Shown here: positions 29,913 through 39,802 of the stretch, one piece after another | Numbering within the stretch: the stretch's first letter is position 1 | How the letters are laid out: each line of letters begins with the position of its first letter | Assembly: GCF_032854445.1 (NCBI RefSeq) | Contig: NC_088296.1 | Span: 12,744,706-12,808,705, forward strand | Source: Liolophura sinensis | Lineage: Eukaryota > Mollusca > Polyplacophora > Chitonida > Chitonidae | Direction: 5' to 3' | DNA length: 64,000 bases | The notes under the pieces: generated by a model | The model's input: only the letters and a program-made list of their open reading frames with translations | Told to the model about the DNA's origin: nothing | Databases searched by the model: none | Made by a program: the position numbers and the translations under genes

Positions 29913-32900
29913 ATGGCGATATATGACAAAATTATGCAATGGAATTGTCGAGGTCTTAAGGTAAATTTTATTGAAATAACACAGCTAGTTCAATCTTTTA
30001 ATCCAGTAGCCCTATGTCTTCAGGAAACTCACCTGAAGACATCTGACAAAGACACAGTAGCCCTTAAAAATTATTCATTATATAGTACTTATTCAAATGA
30101 AGAAGAGCGAGCTGCAGGCGGCTCCTCGATATTCATTAATAACAGTATTATCCACAGCCCTGTTGCTCTGCATACAGAGCTTCAGGCTGTGGCCGTTCGT
30201 ATTTCACTGTCTAAAACAGTCACATTATGTTCGGTGTATATACCTCCGAACACTTCTTTGTCAGCTTCTCAGTTATATAATCTAATAGAACAATTGCCAA
30301 AACCGTTTATCATTATGGGAGATTTTAATTCCCATAACCCTCTATGGGGCAGTAATTACATAAATAATAAGGGCAAGATAGTCGAAGACTTCTTATGTAA
30401 GGAAGAACTGTGTTATTTCAATGATGGTTCTAATACCTATTTACATCCGGGTAATGGCACTTATTCTGCTATCGACCTCACTATCACAGATCCATCACTT
30501 CTCCTTGATTTTTCTTGGAGGGTGCATGACGATCTTTGTGGTAGTGACCATTTTCCTATTATCCTAGAGCATATCACTTCTAATTCTTTAGAACGTGTAG
30601 CTAGGTGGAAATTCGATAAAGCAGACTGGATCGCATTTGAGATGTTCTGCGAGGCTGATATCTCTCCAGAGACTCTCAATGCAACAAATGATCCTATATT
30701 AAAATTTAACGAGCTTTTCTTACGAGCTGCCGATAGAACTATCCCTAAAACCTCGACAAATCCACAATCCAAAAGCAAACCCTGGTATGATAAGGACTGT
30801 CGCAAAGCCATTAAAGACCGCAAAAAGGCCGAGCGAAATTTTAATACATGTCCTACTGATAATAACTTAAACCAGGTTCGTATTTTTCGAGCTAAGGCTC
30901 GTCGATTACTCAAGTCCAAGAGACGATCTTGTTGGCGGAACTTTGTTTCGGGCATTACGTCAAAAACACCCATGCGTAACGTCTGGAACATGGTTCAGAA
31001 ACTTAAGGGCAAAAATAATAAAGCAAAAGTTCAGCATTTAAGAGATGGAGATAATATTTTAACTTCTCCACCCAATATAGCAAATAAACTAGCTGAAACA
31101 ATTTCAAACAAATCTTCTTCTGAGAATTACTCTAAAGAATTCCAACATATTAAAAACCAGAAGGAGAAAATTAAATTGCCTTTTTCTTCTAAGAATTTAG
31201 AAGATTATAATCACCCTTTTAATATCGAGGAACTTAGAACTGCATTGAAAAAGGCCCACGATACTGCCTGTGGTCCTGATAATGTATATTATAAGTTTCT
31301 GAACCATTTACCACCTGAGCCACTGGAGACTCTCTTGGACTTGATTAATGGTATTTGGATAACTGGTAATTTTCCACCATCATGGAGGGAGGCGTGTATT
31401 ATTCCGGTTCCCAAACCGGGTAAGGATCATACTGATCCAAATAATTACCGTCCCATAGCTCTTACCAGCTGTGTCTGTAAGACTATGGAACGGATGATTA
31501 ATGATAGACTTGTTTGGTTTCTTGAAACCAACAAGCTTTTATCTAATATTCAATGCGGTTTTCGGCAAGGTAGATCTACCATGGATCACCTTGTTCGATT
31601 CGAAACTTTTATTCGTGATGGATTCATCAATAAAGAACATGTGGTGTCCATATTTTTTGACCTTGAGAAGGCCTACGACACCACATGGAAATATGGTATT
31701 TTAAAAGACCTTACGGATATGGGTCTTAAAGGCCGATTACCTATATTTATATCAGAATTTTTATCCGATCGTCAGTTTAAGGTACGGGTTGGGTCCACTC
31801 TTTCTGATTCTTATGAGCAGGAAATGGGTGTACCCCAGGGCAGTATCCTTTCACCAACACTATTTAGCATAAAAATTAATAGTTTGGCTAAAACATTAAC
31901 ATCTGGCACAGAGGGTTTTTTATATGTAGATGATTTCCTGATATGCTACCGTGCTAAAAATATGAATAACATCGAGCGGCAACTGCAGCTTTGTCTCAAT
32001 AAGATCGAGAAATGGGCAGTTGCCAATGGTTTTAGATTTTCAACATCTAAAACCGTCGGTATGCATTTTTGTAATCAACGGAAATTCCATCTTGACCCTG
32101 AACTTAATTTTTGTGGTAAACCAGTGAAAATTGTTGGAGAAAATAAATTTTTAGGGGTTATATTCGATAGAAAATTATCCTTTATACCTCATATTAAAAT
32201 GCTTAAAGCTAAATGCACAAAGGCTCTCGATATAATTAAGGTCGTGTCTAGCACCGATTGGGGTGCTGACCGATCAGTTTTACTTAATTTATATCGTTCT
32301 CTGGTGAGGTCTAAAATGGATTATGGATCCATGGAGTTTATACGTAGAGGCTAACGAGCCTTCTTTACATCACAGGCGTGTAAAACTGAGCCTTCAATAT
32401 GCTGCAAAACTTAAAGCTTATCCAACAAACCCTGCCTACGACTGTGTTTTCAATCCATCATATGTAGACAAATATAATAAATGTTCTAACAAGATCCCTT
32501 CGTTCGGTGTTCGTGTTAGGGACCATATTGTGGAAGCCAACATTAAACTTGGGGACATAGCTCAGGTGTCTTTTCCGGAGTCCCCACCATGGCTTTTTCC
32601 ACAACCTAAATTTATATTTGATCTACGTAAATATGATAAATCAAATACAAATCCTCTTATAATTCAGCAAGGTTTTGCTGAAATTAAGGCTAAATATTCG
32701 GATTATAAATTTATATATACTGATGGGTCAAAGGATGGGGATAGGGTTGCAGCTGCAGCTGTCTTAGAGCAGCGAGTTTCTTCTCTTCGTCTTCCATCCT
32801 CGTCTTCAATCTTTTCTGCAGAGGCCAGGGCTATACTCCTGGCCTTATCATATGTCTCTTCTGGGCATGCTCAGAGGGCTGTGATATGCAGTGACTCGCT

Positions 32901-33507
32901 TTCCAGCCTTTTGGCAATACAGAATAATAAATTTAAAAATCCGTTGATCTTCGAAATATTAACCATACACCGAAAACTAATTAAAAGAGGTAAAGATATC
33001 CTATTCTGTTGGATACCAAGTCATGTTGGTATCCATGGAAACACAGTCGCAGACAGGGAGGCAAAAGCTGCCCTTACTAAACCTTTGTCAAAAGTTAAAA
33101 TACCATATAATGATTTTAAGTCTAATATTCTTAAATATATTCGTCGCCTTTGGCAGGGTGAATGGGATCTGCAGGTTTACAATAAACTGCATGTCATTCA
33201 TCCTGTCATTGGATTTAATTCATATACACTTGATATGTCTCGTAGAGACCAAGTCGTTTTAACCAGATGCCGTATTGGACATTCTCGTCTAACACACAAT
33301 TTCATCTTGGATGGGAGCAGTGCTCCCGAGTGTGTTGGATGTGATGCTCAATATGGCATCAAACATATTCTGGTTGACTGTGTAGACTTTGCCCATGTTC
33401 GGCAGAGATTCTACACGGTCAACTCTATATATGATTTATTTGACAGCATCGCTGGCGATGTTGTCATGAATTATTTGAAGGCCATTGGCCTATATCATAA
33501 AATATAA
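29913..33507 (+). pseudogene. LINE ORF2, endonuclease-reverse transcriptase-RNase H, internal deletion
   Basis: Domains in order: APE-like endonuclease (IMQWNCRGLK, GDFNSHNPLWGS, CGSDHFPI); reverse transcriptase (NYRPIALTS, CGFRQGRSTMDH, FFDLEKAYDTTW, GVPQGSILSPTLF and the catalytic FLYVDDFLI); RNase H (FIYTDGSKDGD, ICSDSLSSLL, WIPSHVGIHGNTVADREAK); and a C-terminal Cys/His segment (CVGCDAQYGIKHILVDC). The frame breaks near 32,330, where MDYGS runs directly into the later YVEANEPSL block. Intact relatives have extra sequence there, so a deletion of roughly 100 bp is inferred. This copy cannot make a full ORF2 protein. Confidence 0.9.
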
Positions 33508-33762
33508 ATTTTAATTGTCATAAATATCTATAGATAAACAGTTATATATATTTATACATGTACTATAACCCTGGTTTTCGAGTTTTAGATCTTATTTTTC
33601 TTTTATTCGATTTTAATCACGTCTGTACTTTTTGTTTTACTTTTGGTGTTCATATTATCATATCGAAAACCTTAACCGTCTCTTGCTTTCACCTTGTTCT
33701 CGCCACGGTATGGCTGAAATATTGCCGATGTGGCGTTAAGCCATAATCATTCATTCATTCAT
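33508..33762 (+). other. LINE 3' UTR and CATT-repeat tail
   Basis: T-rich 3' UTR ending TTGCCGATGTGGCGTTAAGC, then CATAATCATTCATTCATTCA. The GGCGTTAAGCC end followed by a CATT tail is a type I associate with mollusc LINEs and their SINE partners. Confidence 0.8.
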
Positions 33763-34160
33763 TCGTTAGGAATGTGGAGGAGCGGTTAAGAGCTCAACCG
33801 CCCCTACAATGGTTTCTGATCCCCGCGGCGGTTAGTGGGTTACCGTTGACGAGTGATCCACCAGCAACACCACCAGCAGCACCACCAGCAGCACCACCAG
33901 CAGCACCACCAGCAGCGACACCACCACCTGTCACACCTGGACCGGGCGCAGGTGAGGGGCTTGCGGCGTTCTCGCTGGGTAGGGGACAGGCATCCAACGA
34001 TGTTCCGACATGTCGGATTTGTTATGCGAGACCGTGGGATGCATGCCTCCTACCCTGCGGGCATGCGGCGATCTGTCTCACCTGTGCCCGCAGACTGGAC
34101 CCCCAGCGGTGCCCATTTTGTAACTTATATATTTTCCGTGTTGTTCGTTTATTTTATTAA
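33763..34160 (+). pseudogene. RING-finger gene, C-terminal part, unit A
   Basis: It resumes the RING gene after the LINE (starting with the right 12-bp target duplication) in frame with VEERLRAQPPLQWF. A Pro/Ala-rich repeat (PPAAPPAAPPAA) precedes a complete C3HC4 RING: Cys pairs in CRICYARPWDAC, LLPCGHAAICLTCARR and QRCPFC. This is the C-terminal RING type of IAP-like and MDM2-like E3 ubiquitin ligases. The RING itself is intact here; the gene as a whole is split. It ends VVRLFY at 34,160, 90 nt before a histone-type stem-loop. Confidence 0.85.
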
Positions 34161-34205
34161 TTGTATACCTCGTTTTTTTAATCGTTTTCGTGTAAATTTG
34201 TTTGA

Positions 34206-34230
34206 AAAAAAAAAAAAAAAAAAAAAAAAA
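34206..34230 (+). repeat. A run in the RING 3' UTR
   Basis: A run of about 25 A between the RING stop and the stem-loop. In unit 2 it is expanded and interrupted (41,068-41,160). Confidence 0.8.
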
Positions 34231-34250
34231 GAAACAGCACTTTTTCCAAC

Positions 34251-34287
34251 GGCCCTTTTCAGGGCCACCCAACTCTTCCCGAAAGAG
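34251..34287 (+). terminator. Histone-type 3' stem-loop and downstream element of the RING gene
   Basis: CCAACGGCCCTTTTCAGGGC, continuing CACCCA, matches the metazoan histone 3' stem-loop consensus including the ACCCA flank after the stem. GAAAGAG follows at 34,281-34,287, 14 nt after the stem, matching the histone downstream element bound by U7 snRNA. About 100 further bases are shared with the PolB 3' region in inverted orientation, so the same cassette of about 140 bp ends both genes. Confidence 0.88.
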
Positions 34288-34415
34288 TACTTTCTCAATC
34301 TAAGCACTAAAAAAAGAAAGAAAAGAAACCCCACACCAGACACAGTCTTCCCATTTTTTTTTTAATTGTACTTGTTCTGATATTTTTTTTTATCCCAAAT
34401 CCTCAAAGTCTTCCT

Positions 34416-34885
34416 AACCTTCTACTCCACCTAAAGCATACCTAAAACTTAGAGTTACTTATTAAAACTTAGAGTTACTTAAAACTTTGCCTAATTTACA
34501 CCCAGCCTGAAACAAACAAACCACTGTTTTCTCTATTTATCTATCTATATCCACATCCCATATACTGTTATACTGTTATACTGATAACCTTCTACTCCAC
34601 CTAATGCATACCTAAAACTTAGAGTTACTTAAAACTTTGCCTAATTTATACCCAGCCTGAAACAAACAAACCACTGTTTTCTCTATTTATCTATCTATAT
34701 CCACATCCCATATACTGTTATACTGTTATACTGATAACCTTCTACTCCACCTAATGCATACCTAAAACTTAGAGTTACTTAAAACTTTGCCTAATTTACA
34801 CCCAGCCTGAAACAAACAAACCACTGTTTTCTCTATTTATCTATCTATATCTACATCCCATATACTGTTATACTGTTATACTTTA
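34416..34885. repeat. 150-bp tandem repeat, three copies
   Basis: Each unit runs from AACCTTCTACTCCACCTAA to CATATACTGTTATACTG. The first copy has an extra TAAAACTTAGAGTTACTTA. Unit 2 has two copies (41,346-41,665). The unit's end resembles the TIR phrase CTATACTGTTATACTATACA. Confidence 0.92.
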
Positions 34886-34956
34886 CTCTAGTCTACTACA
34901 CGCTATATCACGCTAGTCTATACACATACACCCCGCGGTGTGGAAAAAACCCACCA
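34880..34956 (+). repeat. TIR-like box inside the element
   Basis: CTATATCACGCTAGTCTATA, then CACATACACCCCGCGGTGTG and GAAAAAACCCACCA, closely resembles the subterminal part of the right TIR (36,852-36,927). It may be a remnant of an older element end. Confidence 0.75.
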
Positions 34957-35084
34957 AATTTTCTTGCGTGTATGTATAATGTATTGGTGTTACTTATGTA
35001 TTTTCAATGCAGGGTGGTTGGGAGGGTAGGCAGGCAGGTCAGTCGGTGCAGCCGGTGGAGGGTAGGCTTGTTAGTATTAGACAT

Positions 35085-35400
35085 ATATACATATATTACA
35101 TATACACTTAGCAGGCGAGGTGAACACAACCCCGGCTGACAACAATGTAGCGTCACGCGCACAACTCTGCCAGGGGACTACCAGGCACTGCCAGGCGGGA
35201 GATTCTGGATGAAACGCGCGGGAAAATGTAGCCGAGATGGATATATGAAAACACGCCCGCCAATGATACATCACTTTTAGTGCTCTCACCCAGGCCCGCG
35301 CCCACGCGTTTTCCTCCAACTTTACAAGCCGGGGTTGTCTTATAAAAGACCGATCACCTCGGTGGCACGTCACTCTACAGCGCTATATCTTTTCTAAGAC
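35085..35400 (+). promoter_or_regulatory. Promoter-like segment with TATA box
   Basis: It shares AACAATGTAGCGTCACGCGC and GATTCTG(G/T)ATGAAACG with the RING promoter, then has a clear CTTATAAAAGACC (35,339-35,351). In unit 2 the same segment lies upstream of the PC4-like gene. In unit A no rightward gene follows it; the next gene is the leftward zinc finger. Confidence 0.6.
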
Positions 35401-36149
35401 TCAGGTTTTGATGTATAGACAGTGGATCCAAAACTGAAGTCAAGCAAACTCCGTATCAGTCTGATGTATACACTCGCCTTGTCTACACGGACAACAAACC
35501 AGGATTATAATGCTCTACTGGTTTTGTTAGTTCTTTGTAGGTTCTTTCATACAATCGACCCGTCTATAAGGTCGAATATTCCGGCCTAGAGGTACGCGAA
35601 TAAATACCCCAGAAAATAAATAACATTCTTGATAAGAATCAAAAGGTATATAACCGGCCTGTTAGTAGGTCACTCAGCCCGAGCAGGACACAATGACTCG
35701 GTCGCCGTACATGTTTGTTTACATATGACGACGTCATAACAGACATCATAATACATTATAATGCATTGTCACCAGTCAAGGCAGGGGAAAGGGAGAAAGG
35801 GGGAGGCCTGTGAGGGAGGCTCGTGGGTTAGTAGGTCACTCAACCCGAGCAGGGACACAATGGCTCGGTCGCCCGTACATGTTTGTACGTGTTTGTTTAC
35901 ATATGATGACGTCATAACATACAGCATAATACATTGTCAACAGCCAAGGCAGGGAGAATGGGTGAAAGGGGAAAAAGGGGAAGAGGGTGAGGAATGCGTG
36001 GGAGGTTTGTGGTGACTCGTGGGTTAGTAGGTCACTCAACCTGCTGCTTGGGGTAGAGAAAAATAAAATAAAATAATTAAAAAAAAAAAAAAAAAAAACT
36101 TACCGAGCCGTGTTTCCCACGTTGATGGGTCCGCCAATCCCACAACCGG
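35401..36149. repeat. Gene-free segment with two long direct repeats
   Basis: The phrase TTAGTAGGTCACTCA begins copies at 35,662, 35,828 and (partial) 36,024, giving repeat lengths of 166 and 196 bp. Each full copy has GACGTCATAACA, AATACATT and a purine-rich tract (GGGAGAAAGGGGGAGG type). An A-rich tract lies at 36,061-36,098. No gene seen. Confidence 0.8.
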
Positions 36150-36653
36150 TTAGAAAGACTCCTCGCAGTCTTCGCAATGCCACACACGTTCTCGTTTGTT
36201 GCCGTGGCGCTGTTGATGGCGGATCAAATGTCCTCGGCGAAAAAACGCCCGGTCACAGGTCGGACAGGTGAATCTTGTGTTTGTCTGGGGTTGATGATGC
36301 GTCCGCTGGTGCCGGAGCCAGTTATCCTGCCGGGTAAAATGCTGGGCACACACCCGGCAAAAATACTTCTCCGTCTTCTTCTTTTTCTCCTTATCGCCGT
36401 GTTGTGTTTGGTGATGCCGTCGCCAGTTATCACGTCGGGTGAACCCTCGATCGCACACCTCGCAGGGTAAATAGCTTCTCCGTCTTCTTCTCCTCCAACG
36501 TCTTCTTCTCCATATTAACCTCGAAATCCTCTTGATCCATCGTTGCTTCTTTACTCGGTCGCTCGCTCGCTCGGTCGGTCGGTGTCTTCGGGTGAAGTGA
36601 TCTGCTACTGCTGCACCTGTCTTTTTGTACCTATCTAAGCGGAAATTCACCAC
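36150..36653 (-). CDS. C2H2 zinc-finger protein
   Basis: Leftward gene abutting the right TIR. Three C2H2 fingers are seen (CEVCDRGFTRRDNWRRHHQT, CRVCAQHFTRQDNWLRHQRT and CPTCDRAFFRRGHLIRHQQR), then half a finger ending CEDCEESF. A very Arg-rich stretch (WRRRRWRRRRRR) precedes them. The finger frame has no ATG upstream. The open frame starts at GTG inside the TIR, while an ATG at about 36,544 opens a different frame that meets the fingers after a purine-rich run. A small frameshift near 36,480 or a wrong start is likely. No counterpart exists in unit 2. DNA binding, perhaps to the TIR, is inferred. Confidence 0.7.
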   Translation of the reverse strand: MVNFRLDRYKKTGAAVADHFTRRHRPTERASDRVKKQRWIKRISRLIWRRRRWRRRRRRSYLPCEVCDRGFTRRDNWRRHHQTQHGDKEKKKKTEKYFCRVCAQHFTRQDNWLRHQRTHHQPQTNTRFTCPTCDRAFFRRGHLIRHQQRHGNKRERVWHCEDCEESF

Positions 36654-37070
36654 GCGCTGATTGGTTCGTTTTTTTCTTACGTAACCTCTTCTCGCACGCT
36701 GATTGGTCCGTTTTGCGGGCCCCCCATTGGGCAGTTTTGGGGCAAATCAGGCTCACCCATTGGTCCGTTTTGGCCCCCGGGAGCTCTTTTCGAGCTGTCC
36801 CACTCGACTTTACAAGCCGACGTTTTGCCTTTTTTTTTCGCTCTTTTTTCCCCTATACTGTTATACTATACACTATATCACACTCGTCTATACACACATA
36901 CGCCCCGCGGTGTGGGAAAAACCCACAACTGAGGGGTGACGTCACACCTGCAACATCCACCAGCCCTTAGGGCTGGTAGGTGTGACGTCACCACCACATC
37001 ACCTCAAAAAAAAAACAACTCCCCAAAACCTCCTCCCCAAAACGGCACCAAAGCCACATTCTCAACTACT
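36639..37070 (-). repeat. Right terminal inverted repeat of unit A (432 bp)
   Basis: Inverted match of 12,303-12,721. It keeps the four CCAAT boxes, the CCCCGCGGTGTGGG box and both TGACGTCA sites (36,937 and 36,983), and ends CTCAACTACT. The hairpin interior differs (CAACATCCACCAGCCCTTAG). Confidence 0.93.
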
Positions 37071-38329
37071 CGCCTCAAAGTCATAACACGCTCGGTACGG
37101 GAAGATGTCGTCGTCACCGTCCTGGAGTTCGATCCCCATGTCCGCCAACGTTTCGAAAATGGTGGCCTGATTGCGGAAGACACCCCCGGGTACTTTCGTC
37201 GAATGGCGTCGGTGCACGTTTGACCGTGCCGTCGTAACTCCCACAGTGTCCGAAAACTCTTCTGGCACACCTGGCAGGTGAAAGATCGAGCATAACGTCC
37301 CATGTCTTTGATATAGCTGAAATGCCGCTGGTACAGGTTTAACCGCAGGGTAGGGGGAGAATAGCGCTCGGCACTGCGGTGAATGAGTTGTGCTGAGTAC
37401 GACCTGTCCATGGGGATGAGCTGGTAAACTTGAATATTCACTTGAAACAGGCTTTCCACCGTGTCCAGCGCACTGAGCGGTACTCCGCGGAAATACCTCG
37501 GCTCCATCTCCATTTCCTCCAGATACCTGCGGTAATACACCCCAGCCTGGGCGTCGCAGTTATTGGGGTTGGCCTGGTCTAGATGGACGGCCAGACACCG
37601 AAACAAACACAAATAGTCCCTGTACGGACCGTTATTTCCACCCACCAACGTGTGTAGCCCCTTGTTTCCTTTCAGGTAAGAGGGTAACGTCACCCCACCT
37701 TTACCGATAGGCTGATGCGGGAGTTTGTGGACGAAAAACAGCACGTTGGTGATGAGGTCGACGGTCCATTTCGTATTGGGGCGTTGTTTTTGGGCCCAGG
37801 TAAGCGGGTCTTGGGTGAGGAGGTGCTGGGTGTGGAATCCTCGCAGGTCAGCCCGACTCGCCACGCGGTACGGTGCGTCGAGTACTCGGGTGTTGTTGGT
37901 GCTCGGGTAATAATACCGCACCTGACCCGTCTCTTTGTGGTGGAGGATATATCCAAAACTGTAATTGATAGTGAAAGCGGTCGGTTGGTCTTCGTAAATC
38001 TCGTCTACATAGGCTGGGATAGCACCGAGATCACTCAGTCGGTAATTATAACAGTCTTGAATTGGTTTGTGGCGATGGAAATGCGTTCGGATCGATCGCC
38101 AATGTCGCTGGTACAACTCCCGCACGTCACTGTCACCGCTCGGTAAGACAGCCTCGTGAGGCTGTACCGGGTCGGGCTCGAACTGGCTCGTTGGACTTTT
38201 TTTTTTCTTTTCTTCTTTCAGCGAGGTAGCCCCCGCTAAACTCACTTGAGCTTGACTCGTGCTGGGTTTGTTGTCGTCGGTGATGGTGGTGGTGGTGGTG
38301 GTGGTAGATGAAACAGGTCTCTGTAACAT
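37071..38329 (-). pseudogene. PolB N-terminal fragment, cut at the unit A boundary
   Basis: About 420 codons of PolB read without a break from MLQRPVSS (38,329), through the N-terminal domain and a C2H2-like CQVCQKSFRTLWELRRHGQT, to just before exonuclease motif I. Sequence of unit A's TIR follows at 37,070. It is the best-preserved N-terminal PolB copy in the window; the other two are frameshifted here. The polymerase domain is absent. Confidence 0.92.
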
Positions 38330-39802
38330 AGAAGGGTGTAGACGTTATAACCAAACCTTAGACATACTCTATATACATACTATTGTACATATGTGCGTAT
38401 GTACATATGTTCCGCTAAAAAATTTTATAATACATATAATACATAGGAGCCATTCCGATAGATATCAACCCTGGCATGACACACTGACACACTGACCCAT
38501 ACTATTGGCGGTCGTCTCAAGGATGGTAAATGAGCGCCCGATTTAAATAACAACAAATCATAATTAATTTTTCATGGGATATTGTAAATTAAGTGAAATA
38601 AAGTCATACAATGTGTTTAAATGAACTGTGACATGAGTTTGCTTTACACAAATATGAACTAAATGAAATAAATCTATATATATAGATATATATACTGATA
38701 CAATTGTTAACTCTGCAAAACCCCTATACAGTTTTGGAACAAAAAATAAAGAAAATGACTATATATTACTCTTTCCAGACACGTATTGTCGTTTGACCTT
38801 TAGAGTTATGCCCCTTATTTCCATTATTCCAGCAAAAGTAGTCGCCCCTGCTAAGCGTATTCCATCAGGAGTTATCCCCCTGGTTTACATACATTTGACA
38901 TCGCGCGCATTCGTGGATTTCTACTACGAAATACATAAGGAAATATCCTCTAAGCTACTCAAGCTTTCTATCTAGCTTTACTGGAGTTACAAACTATTAA
39001 AAGACACAACTATTTTTAAATATATTGAACTAAACTACTGTTATTTCCATAAGAAATCTAGCGAATACGAAGGGTAATATTACGTAATATTAATTAATTG
39101 GAAACAACAACGTCTGAAGGTGATCGATAGACAACTACTTTATGCGGTAATCTACTAATTAAAATGAAGCGTCAATCCGCTAAAAAAATTTTTTTTAATA
39201 CATAATACATAGGAACCATTCCGATAGATAGCAGCCTTAGCATGACACACTGACACAGTCCCTTTTTTAATAGTAATTTTCAGCAATGAAATGCAGCTTG
39301 TCTTATTGCGTATTATATCCAGTAAAGAAGTTTTTTTATACTTTTTTTCATATACTGTTACAAAACATGTAACATGCGATAGCTCTTACTGTCTTCAATT
39401 AACTTTCAAGAAGCAAAGCGGGTTCGGGGAGGAAGAAGACATGTAAGCCTACAATGACCACTTATTCAATTGACACTTATACACGTAGAAATCACAACCA
39501 CCAGCCGATGTTGGTATACATAGCAGGCGAGCTGAAACACAACCCCGGCTGGACAACAATGTAGCGGTCACGCGCACAGCTCTACCAGGCTGAGGATTCT
39601 GTATGAAACGGGCGGGAGAGAAAAAACATAAAAGCCCGCTCGTTTTTTTTTTACACTCATCATCCAATCAGTGGGCTGATAATTCCTTTTGTCGTGCTTT
39701 CGCCCAGGCCAGGGTTGTTAGTATATATAACATAACCGCGGGTTTGAGTTGATCAGACTGTTACGACATTCGGTTGACTTCAGTTTGCTATTTTCAAACA
39801 CT
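38330..39802. promoter_or_regulatory. Divergent spacer between PolB fragment and RING copy 2
   Basis: Near-identical to 25,761-27,155, including both 65-bp modules (38,431-38,500 and 39,200-39,262) and the RING promoter segment (39,520-39,735). It has an extra block at 39,423-39,505 (GGTTCGGGGAGGAAGAAGAC onward), which is also present near 56,886. Confidence 0.75.

Larger units (their letters stand above)
27970..33762 (+). mobile_element. Non-LTR retrotransposon (I-group LINE with RNase H)
   Basis: A 5.8-kb element with a GC-rich 5' leader (CCCCGTGGGGTTTCCGGGG), a gag-like ORF1 with three CCHC knuckles, an APE endonuclease-RT-RNase H ORF2, and a 3' tail of CATT repeats in place of poly(A). 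This layout matches the I/Nimb-like group; the exact clade needs a tree. It inserted into the RING gene with a 12-bp duplication. Because unit 2 has the empty site, insertion postdates the divergence of the two copies. Confidence 0.93.
12303..37070 (+). mobile_element. Polinton/Maverick, unit A
   Basis: A 24.8-kb element (about 19.0 kb without the nested LINE) begins AGTAGTTGAG and ends with the inverted CTCAACTACT, matching the 5'-AG...CT-3' termini usual in Polintons. Inside are the diagnostic Polinton genes: integrase, packaging ATPase, adenain-like protease, major and minor capsid proteins and protein-primed PolB. Late genes run rightward and PolB leftward. The six bases outside the two ends (ACCCGC and CGCCTC) do not match, so the expected 6-bp target duplication is absent. 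The left flank is Penelope-like sequence and the right flank is another Polinton's PolB. Confidence 0.93.

Noticed and set aside
33794-33997. Minus-strand Gly/Ala-rich frame opposite the RING gene
   Set aside because: It is the antisense shadow of the Pro/Ala repeat.
12303-37070. Unit A as a currently active virus or transposon
   Set aside because: PolB, penton, RING and the 5' end of integrase are broken as read. Without accurate reads the lesions cannot be told from errors, so activity is not claimed.
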